From: Prorocentrum cordatum
Lineage: Eukaryota > Sar > Dinophyceae > Prorocentrales > Prorocentraceae
Reading direction: 5' to 3'
Length of the DNA: 64,000 nucleotides
Assembly: GCA_963575745.1 (NCBI GenBank)
Contig: CAUYUJ010021659.1
Coordinates: forward strand, 10,001 to 74,000
The translations under genes and the position numbers were made by a program. The notes under the pieces are model-generated. The model was not told where the DNA came from. It did no database searches and saw nothing but the letters and a program-made list of their open reading frames with translations. Numbering within the stretch: position 1 is the stretch's first letter; each line of letters begins with the position of its first letter. Of this stretch, positions 9,600 through 20,775 are shown one piece after another.

Positions 9600-10160
9600 G
9601 AACCAGCCTGGAGGAGGAGAGGGACGAGGAAGACGAGGAATGAGTGATGAGCGAGGAGGGGTAAGGGAGATGAGACGGGAAGAGGGAGGCAGGGGGGTGG
9701 GAGGCAGGAAGTAGGAAGGAAAGGGAGGAGGAGGAGGAGGACGAGGAGCGAAGGAGGGAGGGAGGAAGGACGACCAGGAGGACACAGGAGAACAGAGAAA
9801 GCAGGAGGACACAGGACGCAGGAGGACAGAGGACGGAGGGAAGGAGAGGAGCAGGAAGGTGGGAGGAGGGGAGGAAGGAGGAAGAGGAAGACAGAGAACG
9901 GAGGAGGACATCGATCGGATGAGGACACGCTTTAGGAGGAAGAGGGCAAAGAGGAGCAAAGGGAAGGGAGGCATTCAGGAGGAGGGGAGGAGGGGGAAGC
10001 GGCCAATAGATCCTCCCAATCCTCGTCCCGTCGTCCGCTGCCTCCTCCTCCTTCTCCTCCCTCCGCCATCGCCTCTGTCTCCTTCCTCCCCCCCAGTCGA
10101 TCATCCCTCCCCCTCGTGTTCCTCCTCTCCCCCCTTCTCTGCCACGCCCTTCTCCTGCTC
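9600..10160. repeat. Purine-rich then pyrimidine-rich low-complexity DNA
   Basis: 9,600-10,000 is GGA/GAGGAC-rich on the plus strand and 10,030-10,160 is CTCC-rich. The strand-switch makes a mirror-like R.Y pair. No gene. Confidence 0.85.
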
Positions 10161-10164
10161 ACGT

Positions 10165-11000
10165 TGCTTCACCCAAGCGCTACTCGGGTGGCTCAAGCGG
10201 GACATCTCAGACACCACGCATCAATGTTGAGGTGAAGTCTTTCTACGCACACTTCCATACCAGTGAATGAATGCCGCGCTGGCGCCAAGGAGAGATCGTG
10301 ACGCCCAGTTGTTCCCAAGCTTTGATCCCCCGAGGCCCACTCGCTGGGCGAGGCTGGGCGTTGCCTGGCCCCTGCTAGGCCTCTGGGAGGCGCCTGATCG
10401 ATGGATACACCATGTCGCTGGGTCGGCCAAGGAGCTCGTTGGATGGGCGCCCCAGCTGCCAAGCCTGTGGGAGTCAACCCGTACCATGAGGACGCGCGGT
10501 AAGTATGCAAGGGCCTTTGACGCTCATTTAAAAGCTGTTCGAGCGGAGCGCGGCCAACGAAAGTGGCCAAGGATGGACCGAGAAGGCAAAGATGCAAGGG
10601 TACACTTGGGGAGGATGCCCATCCTTATTGTGCGGGTTGACTGTACAAAACCAGCACGACGCAGACGTCTGTGTGCTGCTCATCCTCAAGGGTATCAGAG
10701 ATAAACCGCAACAACAGAAGGCACAGCCATAGCATCGGGCCGATGGGCATGACACCATCTCGGGAGACTACGCCTGCAAATAGGCAGCACCCTGCGCATC
10801 TCCAATGGAGATCCCTTATCTCGTCGTGTTCTCACCTCGTCAAAACATTCACCCACACGTGGGATCAGAACGGCCGGCCTTCGCAGAACATCACTATGTC
10901 AGTGCCTTCCCCTGCCAACTTTGTGGTCTTGTCTATCTTCCTCACGAGGGATGGTGCGTGCAGCGTGGAACGGCTCACGATTGAGGAGGACAGGGGGTGA
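10165..11000. other. Non-repetitive sequence, no supported gene
   Basis: Composition is more complex than the flanks and short frames are open on both strands. None has recognisable domains or clear splice signals. Confidence 0.4.
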
Positions 11001-11760
11001 GGTGAGGAAGAGGTAGTGAATAGGAGAGAGAAGCAACCCACTCAGACAAGAACGGGAAGCGCCAAATCTTGTTCATTGGGCTCGTTGGGGGAAGCGAAGA
11101 AAAGGGTGATGGCGACGACAAGGCGGCGGAAATCGAGGATGACAGCGTGGATGTCGGGGAGGGCAGCGAGGGGAGCACAAGGACACCGAGTAGGCGGACA
11201 AGCGCAAGGACGACCAGGATTTGTTTTAACAAGGACCTCAGCCGAGAGACGAGGACACGCTCTCTCCAGGATCAGTTCCACGATGACGAGGACGGCGGCA
11301 ACCACCATGTGCACGAGGACGAAGAGGAATAGATGAAGAAGGACAAATACGAAGAATCAGCAAAGCGGAAGAGGAGGATCATACACGCAAAAGGAATAGT
11401 AAAATGAAGAGGGACAAAAAGAGATTTCAGAAGAAGAAGACAAGAAGAAGGACGACGACGACGAAGAAGGACGGTATGGAGCCCGACGAAAAGTAAGTCC
11501 AAGAGGAGAGTGGTCCTTGTGCTAGTTCGAAACTATCCTGGGGGCTGTTGGGGCCGTTTCGGGGTAACCAGACGCCCCTAATGACACCCGGGGGGTCAGA
11601 AAATTCGGGGTCTCGGAGGGATAATGAACGACTTGTCCTGGCAAGTCGTACAGGGGATGTATGACGAGGAAAAAGGAAGCCGTCGCACGAAGGCGACGGC
11701 GACGACGACGACGACGTTGACGACGAGCTAGCCCTGCAACACGTTCGTGACCAACTGTCC
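11000..11760. other. Purine-rich GAC/GAA sequence, no supported gene
   Basis: Plus-strand acidic text (EDDSVDVGEGSE, HEDEEE) comes from GAGGAC/GACGAC-rich DNA. A short (GACGAC)n run lies at about 11,695-11,730. I do not call a gene. Confidence 0.5.
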
Positions 11761-12260
11761 CCCCCAAACCTGATTCCGTACACTTCTGTTCTAAATTGTA
11801 AAAACATTGTTTTTGATACCGCGTTCTACATCACATGTGTAAGATCGCATGGTGGTCCGTTTCCGGTGGTGTGTGTTTGCTATAAGAAATTAGCCTGGCG
11901 AATGACCCAACAATATGCAGTTGTGAATACCGTCGATATATGCACCGCAGTCGGAGGAGCCCCTTTATGGGGGCTATCAAACGTATGAGGGGTGTGGGTG
12001 CGGTGGCCGCATGCTAATTCTGGCATTTGGGGTTTCGGTTGGGCTCCCTGTGAGGCCACTACACTTGTGAGGGGTGTGCCACAATGGGCGCGGTGGACTC
12101 TCAAAGGTGGAAAGGGGCATGATTTGTTATCCGCGGTGTTCGGATATTTGAGACAGCCAGGGGGCCACTTGGGGGCCTGCCGGGGTCCAGCTAGGAGCTA
12201 CTAGGATATTAGTGGGCTGTCTGGGCATGTGTTAGGGTTGCGCGGGGGTTTGCTCAAGCC
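11760..12260. other. No gene or clear repeat seen
   Basis: Moderately complex sequence with no recognised coding, RNA or repeat structure. Confidence 0.5.
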
Positions 12261-12599
12261 ATCCTAACGCCATGATGAATTGTCATGGGCCGTTCGGGGG
12301 CCCTTCTGCGCAGTTCCAGGGCCTGTTCGGGCGTTCTGGGGGACCTTTTGGGTGCGTTTTGCGGAGTCCATCGGGGCGCTTGTGGGGTTCCCTGGGAGGC
12401 CTGCGGGAGCTTTCAGGTCGTCTTGAAGCCCTCCGAGAGCAATTCCAAGAACATGCTGGTTCGGACTCCTCTCTGGAAGCGATGTTTTGAGGATGTCTCG
12501 AAGGATGCGGTCATCTTCCCAAATTCCGACTAGATAAGAACAGGGAACGTCGTTGTGCTTTGAAACTTGACGGAACGTCTCGTCGAGAACGCTGAAAAC

Positions 12600-12985
12600 G
12601 ATGGCTGGTCTGATACGCTGGTCTGCCCAACTGCATGCCGTGCTGGTGTGCCGTGCTTGTGCGCCGTGCTGGTTTGCCGTGGTGTGCCATGCTGGTCTGC
12701 CGCGCTGGTCTGCACAACTCGCCGGCCGACCTGGTCTGCCATGCTGGTCCGGCGTGCTGGCGTGCCGTGCTGGTCTGCCGTGCTGGTCTGCCATGCTGAT
12801 CCACCGAGCACGTCTACCACGATAAGCTACCGTGTTGGTCTGAAACGCTGGTCATCATTGCTTGTCTGCCGTGTTCGTCTGCCGACCAGGTCTCTGCCGG
12901 AGTGGTCTGCGTCGTTGGTCTGCCGCGCTGGTTTGTCGTGCTGGTTTGCCGTGCTGGTCTGCCGCGCTGTGCTCTCGCGTCGGCT
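12600..12985. repeat. (TGCTGGTCTGCCG)n minisatellite, array 1
   Basis: About 29 degenerate 13-mers. The same unit makes arrays at 14,455-14,665 and 17,225-17,365. Each array is followed within about 70 bp by a homopolymer G or C run. Confidence 0.95.
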
Positions 12986-13039
12986 GGCCGATCGCGGTGA
13001 CCCGCCGAATGCGCGCGCGGATGTCTCCATGGAGAATAC

Positions 13040-14425
13040 AAAAGGGGGGGGGGGCATGTGCGGCCAGGGCACGGCGGAAGGGGGGCCGCCCGCCACCTAG
13101 GGCAGGACTTCGGGCCCCCCAAGCCGACGCAACCCCAGACATGACAAGGGCCGTCGGGGACACCGGCAGACCCAGAGCCGCATCCCGAGACGCCAGGCTG
13201 CCAGCGGGCGCATAGGCTCAGCAGGGCCACGGAGGGGCCAGACCCCCGGGGCCCCCCACACGAATCGACCGCACAGCCCAGAGGCGCAAGAGCGCAAGAA
13301 GACAGCGGGCAGCAGGAGCACAAGGCAGGAGCCTCATGAATGCCATTCAATGCCAATCTCCAGAGCAACAGGAGACCCCGTCAACGCCATCACTTCCAGC
13401 GCCCATTCCCGCGCGCACGACGCCGCCCTCGGAGGCCCTCTCAGCCTGGGCGCGGGCCAGCGTCGAAGGACGGTGCGAGTGGTGCCCGTTGTGCAGCCCT
13501 GCGCTCCAGCGGCACGCGCTCCGCCACGGCCTCGGCCATCTCGTCCCCCACCGCTCGCTCGGAGACAGCGGCCGCGCCCTCAAAAGGCGACCGCGCTGCC
13601 AGCGGGAGCTGCAGGCCCCTGCCGAAGTCTCCGCGAAGAGGGGCGGCAATGGTTGTTTGGGCAGCAGCGAGCGCCTCCAGCGTACGGCCCCTCTCGATCC
13701 CCGTGTCCGCGTCGGGCGCGCACTCCTCGAGGGCGGCATCCGCGGCGGCCTCCGTGGGCTCGCCGCGCGATGCCCCGCCGTCGACGCCGCGCTCGCAGAA
13801 CGACTCGCGCGGCCCCTCGGCCGCGCGGTCCGCGAGCGGCATCTGCGTCGCTGCCTCGCAGGGAAGCCCCGCGGCGGGATGGAACTCGTGCACCTTCGCC
13901 AACGCCGTGTATAGGGGGAAAACAAACCTACCTCGCTTTTGACCATCCTCGCTTCCAAGATATACCAAGCGATGCCAAATTGCATCCTGTACCGGTCAGG
14001 CCGCTTGACGAGGAGGCGCGTGGTATGGCTTGGTTTTGCCTGGAAGCGAAAGCGGGGTAGGTGATTCACGCTCTGAGTGTAGCGCGCGCCCCTGCGATCG
14101 CGCTCCGAGTCCGCCGACGCCGTCTCCGAGCTGCTGGCGTGTCGCGCCGCCTCCAGGTCGGAGATGCCGCCTGTGCTGCGCGGCCGCGGGCGGCGGCTCC
14201 TGCCCCATCGCCGCGGCGGCGTTGCTCGCGCGTCCCGCGGGCGCGCCGCTAGGCGTCCACCGCCGTCGCGGGCGCCAGCCCCGCCCCTCCCCCGAAGCCC
14301 GCGCGCGTCACCCAGCGGCGGAACGCGCGGCAGGCCCCCGAGGGCAGGGCCAGCGCCCCCCCGCGCCCAGCGGCCGCGTGAAGCCGCGGGCGCGGCCGCG
14401 CGAGCCCCATCGCGCACTGCCGCCT
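13040..14425. repeat. Segmental duplication, copy A
   Basis: Starts at a poly-G run (13,044) and continues CGGAAGGGGGGCCGCCCGCC, then ACTTCGGGCCCCCC. It matches 14,728-15,690 at an offset of about 1,690 bp. Relative to copy B it carries about 430 extra bases at roughly 13,776-14,214. Many substitutions separate the copies, so the duplication is not recent. Confidence 0.8.
13441..13968 (-). CDS. Possible coding exon in duplication copy A, unrecognised
   Basis: Open for 175 codons on the minus strand, ending at 13,441. Residues such as ALAKVHEFHPAAGLPCEAAT, EECAPDADTGIERGRTLEAL and SERAVGDEMAEAVAERVPLE look like an Ala/Glu-rich helical protein. Copy B (15,172-15,840) keeps EECAPDADLGVEKGRALEAF in the same place, so the reading frame has been held through divergence, which favours past coding. 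There is no named domain. The first residues may be intronic, because copy B lacks this part. Confidence 0.35.
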   Translation of the reverse strand: MVYLGSEDGQKRGRFVFPLYTALAKVHEFHPAAGLPCEAATQMPLADRAAEGPRESFCERGVDGGASRGEPTEAAADAALEECAPDADTGIERGRTLEALAAAQTTIAAPLRGDFGRGLQLPLAARSPFEGAAAVSERAVGDEMAEAVAERVPLERRAAQRAPLAPSFDAGPRPG

Positions 14426-14454
14426 CCTCGTCGGTCACCTCGACGCTGGCGCGG

Positions 14455-14665
14455 ATGGGTCTGCCGCGCTGGTATTCCACGGTGGTCCGCCGTGGCATCT
14501 GCCGCGTTGGTCTGCCGGATATGCCGAACTGGTCTGCATTGTTGGTTTGCCGCGCTGGTCTGCCGCGCAGGATTGCCGCGCTGGTCTGCCGCGCTGCGCT
14601 CTCGCGCTGACCAGCCGTGCTGGTCTGCCGCTTTGGTCTGGATCGCGCAGGTCTGCCGAACGCGC
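14455..14665. repeat. (TGCTGGTCTGCCG)n minisatellite, array 2
   Basis: Same 13-mer as array 1, here introducing segmental duplication copy B after a poly-G run at 14,732. Confidence 0.9.
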
Positions 14666-14727
14666 GCGCGCGCGACAGCCTGGGTCTCGAAGGCGAGGGG
14701 GGGCCGGGCGCCTCCCAAGAAGAAGAC

Positions 14728-15690
14728 AAAAGGGGGGGGGCTTAGGGCCAGGGCGCGGCGGAAGGGGGGCCGCCCGCCATCTAGGGCAGGACTTCGGGCC
14801 CCCCAGGCCGACGCAACCCCAGACATGACCTATGACCTGGGCCGTCGGGGACGCCGACAGACCCAGAGCCGCATCCCGAGACGCCAGGCTGCCAGCGGGC
14901 GCAAGGGCTCAGCGGGCCACTGGGGCACGGGGGGCCAGACCCCCGGGGCCCCCCGCACTAATCGACCGCTCAGCCCAGAGGCACAACTGCAAGTAGGGCG
15001 CAAGAGCGCAAGGAGACAGCGAAGCCAGCGGGCAGCAGAAGCACAAGGCGAGAGCCTCATGAATGCCATTTAATGCCAATCTCCAGAGCAACAAAAGACC
15101 CCGTCAACGCCATCACTTCCAGCGCCCGCCCCCGCGCGCGCGACGCCGCCCTCAGAGACCTTCTCGGCCCGGGCGCGGCCTGGCGTCAAGGAGCGGCGCG
15201 AAGGGCACCCGGTGCGCAGCCCTGCACTCCAGCGGCGCACGCGCCGCCGCGGCCTCAGGCACCTCGCCCTCCGCCGCTCGCTCGGAGACAGCGGCCGCGC
15301 CCTCGAAAGGCGGCCGCGCTGCCTACGGGAGCTGCAGGCCCTCGGCGGAATCTCCGCGCCGAAGGGCGGCAGCGGCCGCCCAGGCGGCAGCGAACGCCTC
15401 CAGCGCGCGGCCCTTCTCGACCCCCAAGTCCGCGTCGGGCGCGCACTCCTCGACGACGGCGCCCATGGCGGCATAAGACTCGCCGAGCGGTGCTCGAAGG
15501 GCGGCGGCCTCGCGCGCGCGCCCCGCGGACGCGCCGCTGGGCCTCCACCGCCGTCGCGGAAAGCCCGCGCGCGTCGCCCAGTGGCGGCGGGCCCCCGAGG
15601 GCTGGGCCAGCGTCCCTTCGCGCCCAGCGGCCACGTGAAGCCGCGGGCGCGGCCGCGCGGGCCCCTCGCGCATTGTCGCCTCTTCGTCGA
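14728..15690. repeat. Segmental duplication, copy B
   Basis: Direct repeat of copy A lacking its ~430-bp central segment. Shared landmarks are the poly-G run, GCCGTCGGGGAC, ATGAATGCCATT and GCGCGCACTCCTCGA. Confidence 0.8.
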
Positions 15691-15840
15691 TATGGCCGAT
15701 ATCGCTGCCTGCCTCGGCAAGCGCCCCGACGCGGGAGAGGGTGGCCGCCGCCGCCGCGGCCGCCGACGCCTGGCGGCCGCCGCTGCCAGCACCTGCGCCG
15801 ACCGCCGCGGCATGCGCGAGCGGCCCCATCGCCGCCAGTA
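15172..15840 (-). pseudogene. Duplication copy B of the 13,441 exon, with in-frame TAG
   Basis: The minus-strand frame begins at or above MGPLAHAAAVGAGAGSGGRQ and runs through SRVGALAEAGSDIGHIDEEA and EECAPDADLGVEKGRALEAF to LQLP. There a TAG (15,325-15,323) replaces the Leu of copy A's LQLPLAARSPFEGAA. The same frame then continues to an end matching copy A's DAGPRPG. It could be a broken copy, or the TAG may sit next to an intron boundary that I cannot see. Confidence 0.35.
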
Positions 15841-15899
15841 GCGCGCGCCCGCCTCCCCGCAGGGGCAGGGCCGCAGCCGTTGCCTGGATCGAACATCCA

Positions 15900-17224
15900 C
15901 AACTAACTACACACAGCAAAAGTGCACCTTGTTGCGGGGACCAAGGGTGGCAATCATAATTCGACTTGGCGCGTCGGTCGGTCTGGGTGGACGGACGCCG
16001 CCTCGCGACCTGCGATGGAAGGCGACGGTCGAGCCGACGACGTTGCGCGCCGAGCGTGGAAGCGATCACCACGTTTCACGGAGAGGCTTGGTGGCAGCCG
16101 CAAGGAAAAATCATGGCGCGAACATGCGTTTCTGCCTCGGGCGGGGAATCCAGCGCGAAGAAGAACTCGAAAACGCGGGGGATCGGATCGCAAATTTGCT
16201 GCTGGGGCACAGGCGGGGGAGGGAAGCGGGCTGCGCGAGGTCGAAGCCCCCAAGCATGCGGCTGGCTTCGCTGAACTAAGGGATGTGGGACGTCGGTGGG
16301 AAGCGACCCAGGGGGCGGGGCCTCGGCGACGGGCGGCTCGGGCAGCCGATGCTTCGCGAGAAGGGGGCACGCACGGGACGGCACTTAGCGGCCTGGGCGC
16401 GGCACGCGTTGGGAGCGCGAGCGGTGACGCCCGACGCGCGCCCTGCCCCGCTGGTTAGGCGTAGTTCTAGAAGTGTTCCGTTTGGTGAGGATGTCTCCGG
16501 CGAAACCAGCACGTGCAGAACTATGCCTAATGCCTGGCCGCATGTCGTTCTGAACGCGCTGGATGTCTCGCGCGGGGCGAGCACGCGCAGACCGGCACCT
16601 AGCGAAAGGGCCGGGGCACGGGCCTTGTGCGTCGCCGCGCCCCGCCCGCAGAGCCAGGCAAGGGCCGCTGAACCCCATGCAGGCCCCCGGGGGGAGGTGT
16701 CTGAACGTCCCAGGGCTATCCGAAGGAATTTCAACTGCGGCCTCCGCCCACATCGTTCCCCCTATCAGAGCATCCCGCCTGGTCACTATGTTCCCCATCC
16801 CCGCCCGCTGCTTTGCCCCCCCCCCTCCCCCGCTCTTCCTCTACATGCCGACCTCCACTTCCCCGAGCGTTTCCCAGTTGCCCCTGGCCCCTGCGCGGCG
16901 GAAAACGCCCGCGCCCCCCCGCACCTGGAATATTCACCTCGCGCTCATCCTCAAATCCACTCGGGAGGCGCAAGTCTTGATTCCACACTGACACTGGCAA
17001 GCGACGTCGAGGCCCTGGCAAATCCGACAGACGCGATCGGCCCCCTCGAATGGCGGGCGAACCAAGACGTAAGACGACGTCGCAAAAGTAAGTTTGGAAT
17101 GTGGGAATCCGCGCAAGAATCTAATCCACTCGCCCAAAGTGTAGTCCTGTGCCTGTCCGACTGGGCCATGGCCGCGGCAAGCGGTGACACTTCCCCCTGA
17201 GATTGCGAGAAGCGCAGGGTCCGA
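15900..17224. other. No firm gene; one Cys-rich minus-strand fragment
   Basis: Minus strand 17,242-16,934 reads through DYTLGEWIRFLRG and VCRICQGLDVACQCQCG. The CRIC..C.C spacing recalls the start of a RING-CH domain but is too short to assign. Two loosely similar ~65-bp blocks (GATGTCTC-GCG...CACGTGCAGA and its relative) occur near 16,488 and 16,563. Nothing else is recognised. Confidence 0.3.
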
Positions 17225-17380
17225 CGCCCCGCCGGTCTGCAACGCTGGTCAGCCAAGTGCTGGTCTGCCGCGCTGGTCTGCCGTGACATATGCCGCGCTG
17301 GTCGGCCATGCTTATCTGCCGTGGTGGTCTGCCGCGCTGGTCTTCTGTGCTGGTCTGCCGTTGATGGCCCCCCCCCCTGG
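17225..17380. repeat. (TGCTGGTCTGCCG)n minisatellite, array 3 plus poly-C
   Basis: Third array of the 13-mer, followed at 17,369 by a C run. Confidence 0.9.
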
Positions 17381-17876
17381 GGAAACGGACGGGGGCGTTT
17401 CGACGCGGAAAAGCGTCCAAGTAGGCCTTTCAAAACTCAAAAGCTGCATCAGACAACCCAAAATGGCCTGGAAAGACGGCGCGAGCTGGTCTAGGCTGGT
17501 GCCAAATGGCCTCCAACATGTCTTCAACATAGGCGCGTGGTTCCAGTGTTCTGATCGTTCCGAAGGGGGCAGATCATTTGGAATGCAGGGAACAGATGGT
17601 ACAGAGGCGAGAGTACGGTGCAGGGTGGACTGTTGCGAGTGATGAGCAGAATGCAAGTCAAGAGTACAGAGGGGAGGGCACTGATCAGAGAGAACGGGAA
17701 GCAGGGTAGAGGAGGAGTGAAGAGAAGCTCCGAATACGAAAGAGCACAGCGAACGAGGCCGAGCGTTCGCAGTCCCTCGCGCTCCCAAGCGCACGGGAAG
17801 GACACCGCCCCAATGCAGTCAAACTGCATGCCGACACCCAACAGAAAGGAGGTGACGGGAGGAAGGATACCCTGCC

Positions 17877-17996
17877 ATCGCTCGGACGTCCATTCCCTGT
17901 GTTGTTTTTTGGTTTCGTGCGTGGTTCTTTCGCCAAATGATCAAGGATGCTCCTCGATGGTCCTCGCCGAAAGAAACATGCACACGTCCGATCGAT
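17877..17996. mobile_element. MITE-like element, copy 1
   Basis: A 120-bp element with terminal inverted repeats ATCGCTCGGACGT (left) and ACGTCCGATCGAT (right, one mismatch). Interior blocks CCATTCCC, GGTTTCGTGCGTG, GATGCTCCT and CCTCGCCGA are shared with copies at 18,590 and 18,954. It has no coding capacity, and the target-site duplication is unclear. Confidence 0.7.
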
Positions 17997-18114
17997 GCCA
18001 AGATACGAGAATACGAGACATTGAGGCGACAACACGTCTCCGGCCAGCGCTCTGAAGGACGATGGTCAGCCACCGCGACGCCTCAGGCGCACCACTCGGG
18101 CTTAGACGGAGGCG

Positions 18115-18305
18115 GGAGGGAGGAGGAGGAGGAGGAGGAGGAGGAGGAGGCACGCCCACATCGAGAAGAGTGCGCAGAGCAGCGGACGAGCAGAGAGAAC
18201 GAGCAGGAAAAAGGACGAGCACGCGCAGCACCAAGGAGGAGGAGGAGGAGGAGGATGAGGAGGAGGAGGAGGAGGAGGAGAGGGAGGAGGAGGAGGAGAG
18301 GGCAG
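18115..18305. repeat. (GGA)n tracts
   Basis: Two GGA-rich runs (18,115-18,150 and 18,235-18,300). Frames here are poly-Glu or poly-Gly shadows. Confidence 0.95.
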
Positions 18306-18589
18306 ATTCGGCTTCACGCAGGGGCAGCCTGGGCAGGAGTGACAGTGGTTGCGCGGCCTAAGCGCGGCCTAAGCGCGGCCTGAGTAGGGGACCCGACCGC
18401 CCCCGGCGACGGGGCGCCGGAGCGGAGGGCGGCGGAGCTGCGCAAGGTGGTCGGGTGCTGCTGAGAGTGGCCCTGGCCGAGGGGGGTCCCCAGCTGTTCT
18501 CGCCGCTCTGGCACCTCCGGGGCCCTCTGCGGGGAGCGTCCCGGAGAAGCCATCTGCACTGCACCTCTCTCTGCTTGCCGTCGCTCGGG

Positions 18590-18702
18590 CGTCCATTTCC
18601 CGTGTTTTTTTTTTCGGTTTCGTGCGTGCCTGTCGTTGCTCGATGGTCCAGGGTGCTCCTCGATTGTCCTCGCCGAAGGGAACATGCACACGTCCGAGCG
18701 AT
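18590..18702. mobile_element. MITE-like element, copy 2
   Basis: A 113-bp relative of copy 1 with ends TCGCTCGGGCGT and ACGTCCGAGCGA. The interior keeps GGTTTCGTGCGTG, GGTGCTCCTCGAT and CCTCGCCGAAGGGAACATG. Confidence 0.7.
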
Positions 18703-18953
18703 GCCAAGCTGGGCAAAGTGGGGCCACCCGGGGCCAGGGCCACCTCGGGCAGCGCACGAGACAAGGGTGATCTTGACCGAGGGCGCCTCGAACCTGGGTC
18801 GGCGCATCCCCAGGTCGGCCACGGCCCCGCCGCGAAGCGAAGCCCGCCGCTCAGTAGCTCCCACGACCGCGCCACGCGGAGGGCGGGAACGATAGAAAAT
18901 TGGCCCCAGAGATGACTGGCTGACCCCTGTCAGCGCTGACCTAAGACCGGCCC

Positions 18954-19070
18954 TCGCTCGGACGTCCATTCCCGGTGTTCTTTTCGGTTTCGTGCGTGGC
19001 TTTTTCGCAGGATGATCCAGGATGCTCCTTAATAATCCCCGCCGAGAAAAAGTGCACACGTCCGAGCGAT
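18954..19070. mobile_element. MITE-like element, copy 3
   Basis: A 117-bp relative with ends TCGCTCGGACGT and ACGTCCGAGCGA, which form a perfect inverted repeat. The interior is GGTTTCGTGCGTGGC and GGATGCTCCTTAAT. Confidence 0.75.
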
Positions 19071-19504
19071 AGCAAGAAGAGCTGGGGAGACGTAAGACTC
19101 GGGTACGGGGGACTCGGGTTGGCCTGACGGGGCCATCCTGCAAATGACAAGACCTGATTTGAAATGTGACGCGAACTCCCGCTGCAAGCATCCCACGAAA
19201 ACCGGACCGTCCAAATCCAGGATGCGCTCGTCAAACAAAACGTCGGCAAACCCGAGTTCCGGCCTGCTCGAATCTTACGTTTTTCGATCGAGAAACAACA
19301 AAGAACATGTCAACAAACGTGAACTGTTGGAGGTCCGCGCGAATTCCTCGGATCGGCGCGGAGAGCGCGCCAGGGGCGGCGCCGCCAGGGCGGCTCCAAC
19401 GCCGCTCCGAGCAATCCGCGCAGGCATCCAAATACTATGATGCTTGTGCCACTGCTTGTTTGGTGGGCTCGTTTCCCATTGCCGCCAGCATACGTCGGTA
19501 GGAG

Positions 19505-19592
19505 GGGGGGTCCTCCTCCTCCTCCTCCTCCTCCTCCTCCTCCCTCTTTCTCCTCCTCCTCCTCCTCCTCCTCCTCCTCCTTCCCCCTTCCA
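19505..19592. repeat. (TCC)n microsatellite
   Basis: CTCCTCCTCC run with a few CTTT interruptions. Confidence 0.95.
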
Positions 19593-19850
19593 ACTTGTAG
19601 TGATGGTGGTGGCGGAGGAGAACAAGCCCATCATTTGTTTTTGCCCGGTGACCCCCGCAGCGCAAGCCCCGGCTGCCCACTGCGCAACTGTCGCCACTTC
19701 CGTGGGTTCCTGGGATGCGCAGCGGAGTACATTGTCACGTGGACCCTGGCGTTCATATGCACAATCGCCTCGCGTGGAAAGACGGTTGTGGTCACGTCTC
19801 GGGCAATGCCATGTTCCCCGATGACCCCCACATGCCGGCCGCGCCCATGC

Positions 19851-20250
19851 TTCGGGTGTTGCTAGAAGTTCCCCCTGGCCTCAAGGACCCCCAGGATTCT
19901 CGGGGTGGCTCAGACGGCCTCCAGGGCTTTGTGGGCCCCGGAAACGGCAGGGCCGTTTTTTCACCGTTTCCAAAAAAATGTCCACTGAAAATGGAAACGG
20001 CAAAAAAAACGGCGACCGGAAACGGCAAAAAAACGGCTCCAGGATCGGAACGAGCCGGAACCGGTTCAAAAACGGCGGCAGAACCGGTAAAAAAACGGCG
20101 TCGGAACCGGCAAAAAAACGGCAAAACGGAACCGGTAACAAAAACGGCCCTGTCGTTTCCGGGGCCCACTGAGCTCCAGGGCCCCCTCTCACGAGGCCCA
20201 GAGGGCCCCAGGGGCTCCAAAATGGAGCCGCACTTCTAGCAACACCCGAA
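19851..20250. mobile_element. 400-bp TIR element with internal CCGGAAACGGCAAAAA array
   Basis: Perfect 19-bp terminal inverted repeats, TTCGGGTGTTGCTAGAAGT at 19,851-19,869 and its complement at 20,232-20,250. A second inverted pair inside (GGGCCCCGGAAACG and its complement) flanks a minisatellite of ACCGGxAAAAAAACGGC units. TGC lies directly outside both ends, a possible 3-bp target-site duplication. There is no coding capacity, so it is a MITE or foldback element. Confidence 0.8.
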
Positions 20251-20254
20251 TGCG

Positions 20255-20775
20255 CCTCTCTCCTCGCAGGTGTCGGGCCGGCGCTCCTCCACAGAAGGAA
20301 GTCGCTGGTGATGAATCCCGTGCCCTGCGGCGGAGCCGTCGGCCGAGAGGTGGCGGCGCGACGCCCCGCGGGGAAGCAGCACGAGGAGAGCGAGGACGAA
20401 GGAATGGAAGACGACGGTGGAGACGCGGACGACGAGCATCCCCCTCGTCCTATGCCTCCTCACCTCCCTCCTCGTTGTCCTCCTCCTGCACCTTTTTTCC
20501 TCTCAGCGGCGCTCCTGGCTGCAAGCAGTGATGCACGCCGCGCTCGTGGACATCTCGCCACTTCCTCCTCACCCTCCTCCGCCGCCGCAGCCTCCTGCTT
20601 CCTCGTCCGCCTGCTGCTCCCCCCCCTTCTTGACTGCGCTGCCTGTACCCGGTGGACGAGCAGCAAGAGAGCAGGAGGCGGGGGGACCAGGGCGAGGAAA
20701 CACCTCGCCGATTCTGGCGCTGATGTCGTCATCGTCAGCGCCCGCTTGCTCCTTACTGCTCATCCTCACGCCACT
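20255..20775. other. No supported gene
   Basis: Plus-strand frames such as KRAGGGGTRARKHLADSGAD are short and lie between low-complexity blocks. No gene is called. Confidence 0.4.
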
